64,000 nt of DNA from Polyodon spathula (lineage: Eukaryota > Chordata > Actinopteri > Acipenseriformes > Polyodontidae). The notes under the pieces were generated by a model that saw only the letters and a program-made list of their open reading frames with translations, made no database searches and was not told the origin of the DNA. The translations under genes and the position numbers were made by a program. Below, one piece after another: positions 10,631 through 19,755 of the stretch (positions within the stretch are counted from its first letter, which is position 1; each line of letters starts with the position of its first letter). The stretch lies in NCBI RefSeq assembly GCF_017654505.1, contig NC_054535.1:45265664-45329663 (forward strand). The letters are read 5' to 3'.

Positions 10631-11273
10631 TGTGAGGGCACTGTATAAAAGGAACAGTGTGCCTCGTACTGGTTGGTCTGCAGTTCATTCCAAGGCCAGT
10701 CGGAAGCCACCCATCCAGGAAGGGGGTGGAGTCACAATGCCTGAAGTCATCGCCCTAAAGTGGTATGTGATGTGTCAGTCATGGATTGGAGGAGACGTGA
10801 CTGAACTAGCTATCACAGGGGTCGTGACTAAGGGTATAATTGGGGATGAGACGATCAGAATGACCAAGAAAGGAAACGGACTGTGAAAAACATTGTGAGT
10901 GTTAAGTGTTTTGTTTGTTTATGGAAACTAACTGTGTTTGTCACTGTTAGACGGCTAACACTAACTGGGAGCTGCTGCTACAGGCAAGCATCAAGCCCGG
11001 ACTACACCGCATGACTGGAATTCCTTTGCACCGCACCTACACTCTGAGCACTCTCTCAGAAGAGACCGCGTCTGTGTTGTGTGTTGTTCTTTGTGTTATT
11101 ATTTCAAGACTGAACCACGTGGTTTGTACACTGGCAATACACGTTGTGTAGAGCCAGCATTATTATTTAGAGGTCTCAATCAGAAAAAAAAGAAAATAAA
11201 GAAGTTTTCTGAACCGTGAACTTTGTATCTTTTATTGTTGGAGCACCTGAGCACTGCAAACCACTCGATCACA
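10631..11273 (+). mobile_element. Possible LTR
   Basis: The block begins TGTGAGGGC and ends GATCACA, giving a 5-base terminal inverted repeat (TGTGA/TCACA). A TATA box (GTATAAAAGG) lies very near the start and AAAATAAAG, a polyadenylation-type signal, lies about 80 bases before the end. That order is LTR-like. The very short U3, the extra TATA sequence just upstream and the lack of a target duplication leave the limits in doubt. No internal coding region flanks it, so it would be a solo or truncated LTR. Confidence 0.4.
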
Positions 11274-13750
11274 TGCTTATACTTATATATTAATAAAAAT
11301 CATCCAAGTAATCATCACTCTTCCAGTAACCACTGCAAGCAGTGAGCTTCTGTTTTCTGTTTTAAGTTTGGTTAAAACCTGTTTACGTACATCCATGACC
11401 AATACTTGTCTAAAAATGATTTTAATATCTTTGCAAAAATTAAGCCTAGACGATATTCGCTGCTTCATTAGTTTTATTTATGCAATACAAGAGGTTTTTT
11501 TCTGTTTGTTTTTTAAAGCTTGTAGCAGTGTTTTGTTATTATGGAGAGGGCCCCCCACCCCCCAAGCCTTTTGTGAAGTGACGCCTCTGCTTGTCCCCTT
11601 GGCTGAAGTGGATTGACTTAACTTGTTAGAAATATATTTTTTGTTATATAAATAAATAAACACTTGGTGGATGGAAAAGGCTGTGGTGACAAATAAAGGT
11701 GACCAGTTGTTAGATATTTTATGTAAATTAATAATTTCCATTATGAATATTTTCAGTGGTATACCGGATTGTGCATTTTTCTAATGTAACTCCAGTTTTC
11801 CGCTCCCACACAGAAGCTCTTCATTTTCTGGATTGGGTCTAAATTTAACACTGTGTAGGTGAATGTGAGTTTAATATCACTAATAAAGGATCAGTTGAGT
11901 CAATCCGGCTTTTGTGAAAGGAAGCCCTGATTGCTGAGCCCTGTACAGCAACAAGTACAAACACTGACACCTTGTGTCTTCAGTTAGCCACGCAGTCTAT
12001 GGAGTCTAAATTCAGTTAAATGGGGCAGTGTTAAAACATACAACTTGAACAAAATTAGTTAAATAAATACAAGAGTATATGCAATGGAAACTGTAAAAGC
12101 AGACAAGCCCTTGAAAATGATATCCTGTATAACACGGATGAAGACATTAGCCAAAACCCTTATCTTAATTTCTAGTTCAACAGCAAGGTTACTTACAAAA
12201 GAAAGTAAAGTTTTCTCTTTATTTCAAGCGTTACTTTTATTATTTAGGCACTGCCAAATACAGGGTTATAAATAATGAATAGCAAGTAGACACAGTGTTT
12301 GTATATTTAACTATTTTGGTTCCTGTTAAGAGCTGCGCACAGGTTGAATCTCTCTTAGCGCAGGATGAAGATGTTATAAATACTGCATCAGTTGTCTCCT
12401 GAATTAAAACTCACTCTACAGCCTCGAACAGTTCTCACAGATACGCAGCAAGCTACGGTCACAATTCAGACACTTGGCTTGAATTATTTTAATGTATGAA
12501 TCATATTTAATCTATTTACATAAGTGGCATCATTTGTATTTTTTTTTTTTGCACTCTGTGAATCATGAAGACTAGACAAAGCAGGGCTTGACAATCCAAT
12601 CCTGTTTTTAGTTGAGTCTTTTTTCATCCACGACTAGGGTGTGGGCATTGTTGTCCATTTTGACCCCTTGCTTGCTAAATGCCTCGGTAAGCCTGGAAAG
12701 ATGTTCATGAATAATTCATGCCACAAGTTCAGCGGTATTCCCAATATTATTAATTTGTTACCAAGGCAGAATTTCTGGGTCATACCTTTGTTCTTTGGAT
12801 ATTTGCATGCCTGTGTTAAACAGCAGCAGGAGGTCTGGGCATTGTAAAGCAAGGGGAGGTTTAGATTGGTTTATCAGGCCTTTGTTTGCTGAAAACCTGT
12901 ATGATGTACAACAGTTATTAAATAAATTTCCTGCTTTTTAGATTTTTTTTTTTTTTTTTTTTTTTTTTTGGTAAATGTAAGCAATGGATGATCAGAACTG
13001 AAGTTCTAACCAGATATTGTCAGAAGAATACAATATTTGGAACCTAAGCTCTCGCTAATTAATTCTGTAACCACCTGTATTACAGCATGGGATACGGCAT
13101 TATTAGAATTCCAATGGCATTTTCCTTGACAATGTTTTAAAGTAAACACAGATTACTAAATGACAACCTTTAGTAAATGTTAAATAGACTCTTGTCAAAG
13201 CACCCGTTGGTGCTGAAGCCCCCTGCTAGCTTTTACGTAAATTACTCCACAGTTGTTTCATATTCAGAATTCAGAATTTATTGCTCCTAGGGCATTGGCA
13301 ACTGTAAATTCTGTGCTTAATTGTTTCTATCCTACCAGTGTTTTTTTTCTTTTCTTCACTTTAATATGTGGTACTTTGTGTTCATTAAAGAAAACACAGT
13401 GGCCCCTTGTAACAGGCACCATTTATTCAGAATACAAAGCATGATGTTGCATAATCTTTAATCTAGGTCTTTTATTCAGTTAACATTTAGTCTTGTGAGG
13501 GACCTTCACTAGAGTAATACGGCTTTCATTCTGATTGTTGTGATAGATATTGGAAGAGGAGTTAATTGATGTTCTGTGTATAAGGTTGCCCAAAGGTGTC
13601 TCTTACTTTATATTTAGCCTTATTAAAACAAGAGCACACAAAACATCTTCCTGTCTGCTTAAAACAATTTGCATGTCTTCTGAATGCATTGCATCACATA
13701 CATGATGCACCCTAATTGTATTCCTGGTGTATTCCTGATGTTTGCTGTTC
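11274..13750 (+). other. RNF150: RNF150 intron, no gene
   Basis: AT-rich intron with a 27-base T run (12943-12969) and no frame or repeat that I recognise. Several 60-90-residue frames are present on both strands, but they lack family motifs and codon bias. Confidence 0.6.
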
Positions 13751-13751
13751 C

Positions 13752-13916
13752 CTTTCAAGTAGGGAATATTAACCATTACAAAATGGCTGTTTCCCTTTTA
13801 AGATACCCAAACTTAAAAACTTTATACCAAAGATTCCCGCCAGAGTAGGGAGGTGCTGCTGAGGCTCCGCCCACAACCATAAGCAGCAGCGAGCCCTACA
13901 ATCATCGGCATTTTCT
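13752..13916 (+). repeat. DIRS left inverted terminal repeat
   Basis: Starts CTTTCAAGTAGGGAATATTA and runs to CATTTTCTT. Its reverse complement is found at 18581-18739 with scattered mismatches. There is no flanking target duplication, as expected for DIRS. Confidence 0.85.
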
Positions 13917-14031
13917 TTTTTCAACCGTGCAGATAACTCCTGACACAGAAGTGTCTCTTTCTTCTCTATATACCTATTGTTAGCGCTTTTTAGCTTGCAT
14001 ATATATATATATATAGATAGATAGATACATA

Positions 14032-15640
14032 CAGTACCAGTCAAAAGTTTGAGTACACCTGCTTGAAACCAGGTTTTTCATGATTGTCTGTGCTTTTAAC
14101 TGTATAAACTTGTCTATAAACACTTAATATTTCATTATATGATACGTGCACGTATCATCATAGCTGATAATCATAAGTGAATTGCTTTCAAAAATTTAAT
14201 TTTTAAATGAAAATGTAATTCTTGTCAATTTCAATGAAATGGTCCCGCCCAAAGCAAGAGGATTTGAAGCGCAAGTCAGTTAAAAGTCTGAAATGTGTAT
14301 AACATGGTGTTAGAACACTGGCCTAAGCATAAAAGTGTCTTTGTTAGATGTTCTATGAGTTAACTAGCATGTTACCTAATTAACCTTGTGTCACCAATTA
14401 TTGTTAACAGGTGAGGGTCCATGATTACTAGAAATATAGGTAGCATAGGCACAAGTTTGTCATTCCTGAATGTAAGGGAGCAGAACATGGTAAAATACGC
14501 TCAGTTAAGCAAAGAAAAAAGTCTGTAATTACTTTAAGAAATGAAGGTCAATCTTTATGAGAAGTCGCAAGAACTTTGCAAGTGTTTGTAACTGCTGTGG
14601 CCAAGACCATCAAACGATTTGAAGAAACTGGCACTCATGAGGACCGAACAAGGTCAGGAAGGCCAAGGGTGACCTCAGAATCAGAGAACAAGTTCATTCG
14701 AGTCACAAGTCTTCTAAACCGGCGATTAACTACCCCTGAAATACAAGCTCAGCTAAATACTACTAGTATTTCAACATCAACTGTTCAGAGGAGATTGCAT
14801 GAAGCTGGCCTAACTGGAATAATTGCTGCAAAGAAACCATTCTTAAGAGTGCAGAATAAGTGAAAGAGACTTGCCTGGGCCAAAAAACACAGAAACCGGA
14901 CGTTTGAGGAGTGGAAGTCGGTCTTATGGACCGATGAGTCAAAATTTGGAATATCTGGGCCCAACCGCTGAGTATTTGTAAGACGCAGAGAGGGTGAGCG
15001 CATGAGTTCTGCATGTGTGGTTCCCACTGTCAAGCATGGAGGAGGCAGTATCATGGTCTGGGGTTGCTTTGCTGGTGACAGAGTTGGTGATCTTTGCCAA
15101 GTCCATGGCAAGCTCAACCAGCATGGCTATCCTAGCATACTTCAGAGGCATGCCATTCCATCAGGATTACGGCTAGTTGGGCAGTCCTTCATTCTTCAGC
15201 AAGATAATGACCCGAAACACACCTCAAAGTTGTGCAAGAACTATCTGGAGAAGGAAAGTGAAGGACAACTCAATCTAATGACCTGGCCTGCCCAGTCTCC
15301 AGACCTCAATCCCATAGAACTTGTATGGGACGAACTGGACAGAAGAGTCAAAGCAAAGCTACCCACAAGTGCCCTGCATCTCTGGGAATTGCTGCAGAAG
15401 AGCTGGGAAGACATGTCGGGTGATTTCCTGCTGAAACTTGTTAACCAAATGCCTCGTGTTTGTGAGGCTGTTATTAAGGCAAGTGGTGGCTATTTTGAGG
15501 AATCCAAGATTTACAGACATTTTTCAATTTTCTTTAACAATTTTTCAATACTTACAGAAGTATTGAAAAATTCAGAGCAGTTATTGCAGACATACCTACT
15601 AGCAGCTTGATGCTGTTTTAGTACTGCTTCTGCAGTACTA
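14032..15640 (+). mobile_element. Tc1/mariner-like element A, 3' truncated
   Basis: The left end begins CAGTACCAGTCAAAAGTTTG after a TA, a typical Tc1-like terminus. The matching right end (CTTTTGACTGGTACTG) is absent, so the element is cut off soon after the transposase stop near 15608. It lies wholly inside the DIRS element and is therefore younger than it. A short TA/GATA microsatellite (13998-14028) precedes it. Confidence 0.85.
14487..15610 (+). pseudogene. Tc1-like (DD34E) transposase pseudogene
   Basis: The reading starts MVKYAQLSKEK. It shows the paired helix-turn-helix region (VAKTIKRFEETG, then the GRPR hook at RSGRPRVTS), then STVQRRLHEAGLTG. The catalytic region follows: WTDESKF with the first Asp, QQDNDPKHTS with the second, and SPDLNPIELVWDEL with the Glu. 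A frameshift near the A run at 14515-14525 and in-frame stops at 14558, 14861 and about 14969 kill it. The last 200 codons (15002-15610) are open. The family is a common fish Tc1-like lineage. Confidence 0.88.
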
Positions 15641-15999
15641 CTGTATTACAAAGGCCTTTTGAAGCAGGCTTTTTCTATTTTCGTGCACAAATTTAGAATT
15701 AGCCAGTGGCTGACTAGCAGGTGGGCATCATTGTTGATTCACCACATACAATAACTGCGACTCGTCACCCCCGATCCTTGGGAACCGAGATTACTGTTTC
15801 GGTGCAGGCTGCTGGTGGTCTTTTGTTCGCACCGGCTACGCAATTTAGCCAGTGGCTGATTTGCATGTGGGCATCCATGCTAACTTGCCACTTGCAGTAA
15901 CTGCGATTTATTGCCCCCGATCTCGCTTGCGAGTTTGAGGTTACTGCTTCGGTACTGAGGGCATCGAGTCAGCCCTGAGTGTTGGTGCCGAGAGAGTAT
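15641..15999 (+). repeat. Two diverged ~110-bp direct repeats in DIRS interior
   Basis: TAGCCAGTGGCTGA starts at 15700 and again at 15846. Both units then share GGGCATC, TAACTGCGA, CCCCCGATC and ATTACTGTTTCGGT / GTTACTGCTTCGGT. The period is about 146 bases. This is probably original DIRS sequence between the Tc1-like and CR1 insertions. Its role is unknown. Confidence 0.7.
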
Positions 16000-17035
16000 T
16001 AGGGAGTGTTAACATGGAAAACAGAAAGTACTGATTAGAGGAAAAACCTCAGAATGGAGTGTGGTAACCAGCGGGTACCACAGGGATCAGTATTAGGTCC
16101 TCTGCTATTCCTAATCTACATTAATGATTTAGATTCTGGTATAGTAAGCAAACTTGTTAAATTTGCAGACCGACACAAAAGTAGGAGGAGTGGCAAACAC
16201 TGTTGCAGCAGCAAAGGTCATTCAAAATGATCTAGACAAGATTCAGAACTGGGCAGATACATGGCAAATGACATTTAATAGAGAAAAGTGTAAGGTACTG
16301 CACGCAGGAAATAAAAATGTACATTATAAATATCATATGGGAGATATTGAAATTGGAGAAGGAATCTATGAAAAAGACCTAGGAGTTTTTGTTGACTCAG
16401 AAATGTCTTCATCTAGGCAATGTGGGGAAGCTATAAAAAAGGCTAACAAGATGCTCGGATACATTGTGAAAAGTGTTGAATTTAAATCAAGGGAAGTAAT
16501 GTTAAAACTGTACAATGCACTAGTAAGACCTCATCTTGAATATTGTGTGCAGTTCTGGTCACCTCGCTATAAAAAAGATATTGCTGCTCTAGAAAGAGTG
16601 CAAAGAAGAGCGACCAGAATTATTCCGGGCTTAAAAGGCATGTCATATGCAGACAGGCTAAAAGAATTGAATCTGTTCAGTCTTGAACAAAGAAGACTAC
16701 GTGGCGACCTAATTCAAGCATTCAAAATTCTAAAAGGTATTGACAGTGTCGACCCAAGGGACTTTTTCAGCCTGAAAAAAGAAACAAGGACCAGGGGTCA
16801 CAAATGGAGATTAGAAAAAGGGGCATTCAGAACAGAAAATAGGAGGCACTTTTTTATACAGAGAATTGTGAGGGTCTGGAATCAACTCCCCAGTAATGTT
16901 GTTGAAGCTGACACCCTGGGATCCTTCAAGAAGCTGCTTGATGAGATTTTGGGATCAATAAGCTACTAACAACCAAACGAGCAAGATGGGCCGAATGGCC
17001 TCCTCTCGTTTGTAAACTTTCTTATGTTCTTATAT
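16000..17035 (+). mobile_element. CR1 LINE copy 2 (3' end)
   Basis: A 5'-truncated CR1 retrotransposon inserted in the DIRS element. It carries VPQGSVLGPLLFLIYINDL and the FAD of the reverse-transcriptase FADD box, then the thumb/connection region, a 3'-tail GGGCCGAATGGCCTCC and a terminal TTCTTATG-type repeat (TTTCTTATGTTCTTATATG). Copy 1 at 6820-7838 shares its 3' end. Confidence 0.92.
16154..16969 (+). pseudogene. CR1 reverse transcriptase, C-terminal 270 residues
   Basis: This is a 271-residue open frame with the order expected of CR1 enzymes: DTKVGGVANT, WQMTFNREKCKVLH, KDLGVFVDSEMSSS, KKANKMLGYI, NALVRPHLEYCVQFWSP, VQRRATRIIPGLKG, then SLEQRRLRGDLIQAFKIL and VRVWNQLPSNVVEADTLGSF. One extra C in the catalytic box turns FADDTK into FADR and shifts the frame, so the enzyme is dead even though the downstream frame stayed open. 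No endonuclease domain is present. It shows that this CR1 was long-framed until recently or that the copy is young. Confidence 0.9.
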
Positions 17036-17540
17036 GTGTAGGTACTGAGAGTCAGAACAGATTGACTAATCGACACGGACAACATGTCTGTTGTGTCATA
17101 CATAAACCACCAGGCTGGTTTACGGTCACCCAGTCTTCACCGTGTGGCCCACAAGCTTCTGCTGTGGGTACAATTGAACCGCCTCTCACTCCAGGCAGTC
17201 CACCTGCCGGGGGTGATCAACTGGGCTGCGGACCTCCTTTCGAGGGGGTGATGACTCTATCCCGAGGTTGTGAGCCTCATTTGGGAGAGGTTCGAGAGGG
17301 CAGAGGTGGATCTCTTTGCCTCTCAGGAGTTCTCTCTTTTTCTCTTTCTCAGGAGTGCTCTTCTCTCTTGCCTCTATATAAAGGGAGACGGGGGATCTCT
17401 GGGAGTAGATGCACGGGCACATCTACTCTATGCTTTTCCACCGCTTGCCCTGCTCCCTCTGTATCTGGAGAAGATTAGACAGGACCGGGCCAGGGTGCTC
17501 CTAATAGCCCCATACTGGCCCAGGAGAGTCTGATTCTCCT
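17036..17540 (+). pseudogene. DIRS RNase H-region remnant
   Basis: Across frames the sequence reads TDNMSVVSYINHQAGLRSP and later HLPGVINWAADLLSRG, the RNase H end found in DIRS polyproteins. Further on are LIWERFERAEVDLFASQE, then LLYAFPPLALLPLYLEKIRQ and RVLLIAPYWP. The frame changes at least twice. The polymerase core upstream has been replaced by the CR1 insertion or lost. Identification is from remembered DIRS proteins. Confidence 0.82.
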
Positions 17541-18455
17541 CCCTGGTGCAGCTCCTGAGCTGCCAGCTGTGGGAAAAGCCAATGCGTTGCAACCTGCTCA
17601 GTCAGACGCAGGGCGCTTTGTGGCACCCCAGCCCATCGAGCCTGCAGCTCTGGGTTTGGCCCCTGAACAGCTGCACTTGAGTCAGCTTGGACTATCAAAC
17701 AGGGTGATTGACACCCTGCAAAATGCTAGGGCAGCCTCTGCTCATTCCCAATGTGGGTACAAGTGGGGCGTATTCCCGATGTGGTGTTTGGCTAGTGGGT
17801 TCAAACCCACAAAATCCCCCTGTACTGTAAATGTCTATCTGGCAGCCATTTTGGTGTGCCATGTGAAAATCTCCCCAGGAGCTCACTTCCTGGTGGGGCT
17901 TAAGCCACCGGTGAAGGATTTAGTTCCTTGCTGGAGGTTAAATGTGGTGCTTAATGCACTGACAAAACCTTCTGCTGAGCAAACATTTTTGCCCTTCGAC
18001 AGCTTTCTTGCTTGCCATCACCTCTGTTAAGCGGGGTGAAAATGCAAGCATTTTCTATTTCGAAAGCCTGTCTAATTTTTTCAGAGGCCAGAATGAAGGT
18101 CACCCTTCGTAGTAACCCAGCTTTTCTGCCCAAGACCATCTCGGCTTTCCATATTAATCAGTCAGTGGAGTTGGAGGCTTTCCACCCCCCTCCTTTTATA
18201 GTCTGACAAGGAGTGCCAGCTCCATATGCTTTGCCCAGTGTGGGCATTAGCATATTAGGTGGAGAAGACTAAAAGCTGGAGGCAGTCGAAACAACTGTTC
18301 GTTTGTTATGGGGCTAAGTTGTCCCAGTCCACCCTTCATGATATAACATTAGAGTTGAGTCCATCTTAATGATCTTGGAGCACTTTGTATACAAACGGTT
18401 ACAAGTTTGTATTGGGTTGTATGCCATGTCCTTGCGACAGCTTGGGTAACCTCAA
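17541..18455 (+). pseudogene. DIRS tyrosine recombinase remnant
   Basis: The remnant reads VIDTLQNARAASAHSQCGYK, WGVFPMWCLASGFKPTK and VYLAAILVCHVKISPGAHF, the N-terminal core-binding part of a DIRS-type tyrosine recombinase. Then come KPPVKDLVP, LNVVLNALTKP, MQAFSISKACLIFSE, VTLRSNPAFLPKTISAFH and LEAFHPPPF. The expected HxxR block and the C-terminal Tyr are not visible, and there are stops and frameshifts. It is inactive. In a live element this enzyme would insert the circular DNA copy. Confidence 0.82.
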
Positions 18456-18457
18456 CT

Positions 18458-18541
18458 ATTTTGTAATGGTTAATATTCCCTACTTGAAAGGGGAATGTAG
18501 GGTTATCGTAACCCTGGTCCTGAAATAGGAATATTAGCCAT
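18458..18541 (+). repeat. DIRS internal complementary region
   Basis: The segment at 18458-18490 (ends CCTACTTGAAAG) is the exact complement of the left tip at 13752-13784. The segment at 18519-18541 (TGAAATAGGAATATTAGCC) is complementary to the right tip at 18717-18739 with two mismatches. Together they reproduce both ends of the element joined head to tail, the sequence used as a template to complete DIRS ends. Confidence 0.85.
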
Positions 18542-18580
18542 TAACTTCGCTGTCACGGCGTTCATGTTCGTAACCTTGAA

Positions 18581-18739
18581 GAAAATGGTGATGATTGTAG
18601 GGCTCGCTGCTGATTATGGTTGCGGGGCGGAGCCTCAGCAGCGCCTCCCTACTCTGACGGGAATCTTTTGTGTAGAGTTTTTCAGTTTGGGTGTCTTAAA
18701 GGGAAACACCCATTTTGTAAGGGTTAATATTCCTATTTC
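18581..18739 (-). repeat. DIRS right inverted terminal repeat
   Basis: Inverted copy of 13752-13916, containing GGGCTCGCTGCTGATTATGG, GGCGGAGCCTCAGCAG and GGTTAATATTCCTATTTC. It differs from the left repeat at scattered sites, indicating age. Confidence 0.85.
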
Positions 18740-19636
18740 ACCATCTCTTCTAGGAAAACAATTCTTTTAAAGTCATTCAAAGGCAAATTCTATGTTAGGG
18801 TGTATCATTTATGTGATGCAGTTTAATGCTATGCGTTCCGTGAACAGTTGAAGCCCTTTACAATAACCGTATGTGAATGGGTGAGGAAAACTTTTTTTGT
18901 TTTTGTTTTTTTAGCACGGGAGACATGCAGATTCAGGTCTGTTGGGGTGACTTGTTAAGATATCACTGGCTGAGTACGATAAGACTAATATTAATATTTA
19001 AATCTAAACTAACAACCCTAATAAGTATGTCTCATGAATATTGCACCTTTTAAATGCTTACAGTATATCACAACTTGAACAAGAGTTATTACACAGATGA
19101 AACCATTAAGTTAAACATTTGTTTACTTTTATATAGTTTTATCTCGACAATACATGGTGTCACAGTAACTAAATGTTGTTTGCTCAAGACTTTCACCCAA
19201 ATAGGGTCAGTTAAGAGCGACTCCCATTGTAAATCTATCTCCTTCATAAGTCATGACCCCCTTCATGAATGTATGAGCACCTCTTAAGCTTAAAAAAAAA
19301 AAAAAAAATGTATGGTAAGAGTTCCCAAATGTGGCACAAACTTCCTTAGGGTTGTCATGTTTGTTTTTATAATTATTATTTTGACTGTAAATGGAGACAA
19401 AGCTGTGACCATACTGAGAAAGTAAGAAAACAAAACTGACAATGGAAATGATGCTCTGTACTGAGTATAGAGGTTAGGCTGAACTAACCAATTAAAAGAA
19501 GTGGCAACTCCAGGTTAGAAACTGTTACTGAAGTCACATTCTTTTTGGATTTTGGATGATAATTTTGTCATGCATCTTAAAAGTTTAATCATAAGTTTGT
19601 TCTTCATTCTTGTATGTTATTTTTTTGTTTCACCAG
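18740..19636 (+). other. RNF150: RNF150 intron, last part
   Basis: Plain AT-rich intron ending in a T-rich tract and the CACCAG acceptor at 19631-19636. An A run of 16 lies at about 19292. No gene or element was recognised. Confidence 0.7.
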
Positions 19637-19755
19637 GTGACCAGGAACCGGCAGTGAGCAGCGATTCAGACACCTCGTTGATTATGGGTGTGGAAGTGGA
19701 GCGCTCTGACATGGAGATCTCTACTGACCAGGACTATGAGGAGGTTAAGTCCTGA
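19637..19755 (+). CDS. RNF150: RNF150 last coding exon, C-terminus
   Basis: The exon begins in phase 1, completing a Ser codon from the previous exon, and reads DQEPAVSSDSDTSLIMGVEV, then STDQDYEEVKS and a TGA at 19753-19755. Ending in EEVKS after an EPAVSSDSD block is the RNF150 C-terminus as I remember it, and it excludes RNF130. The three visible exons encode 141 residues. The acidic cytosolic tail has no enzymatic motif. Joining phases (0/1 and 1/2) agree across all visible splice sites. Confidence 0.93.

Larger units (their letters stand above)
13751..18739 (+). mobile_element. DIRS-type tyrosine-recombinase retrotransposon, interrupted
   Basis: The left end (about 13752-13916) and right end (about 18581-18739) are inverted copies of each other over about 150 bases (for example GAGGCTCCGCCC with GGGCGGAGCCTC). 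Just inside the right repeat, 18458-18490 is perfectly complementary to the outermost left end. Next to it, 18519-18541 is complementary to the outermost right end. This internal complementary region is the hallmark of DIRS elements, which replicate through a circle and integrate with a tyrosine recombinase instead of a DDE integrase. Coding remnants at 17036-18455 match that class. A Tc1-like element and a CR1 copy have inserted inside, and no intact ORF remains. Confidence 0.88.

Noticed and set aside
12641..12852. Overlapping frames of similar length on both strands
   Set aside because: A mirror pair of chance frames in a stretch poor in stop codons; no family features.
14763..15151. Three minus-strand frames of 70-110 codons
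   Set aside because: They are antisense shadows of the Tc1-like transposase pseudogene.
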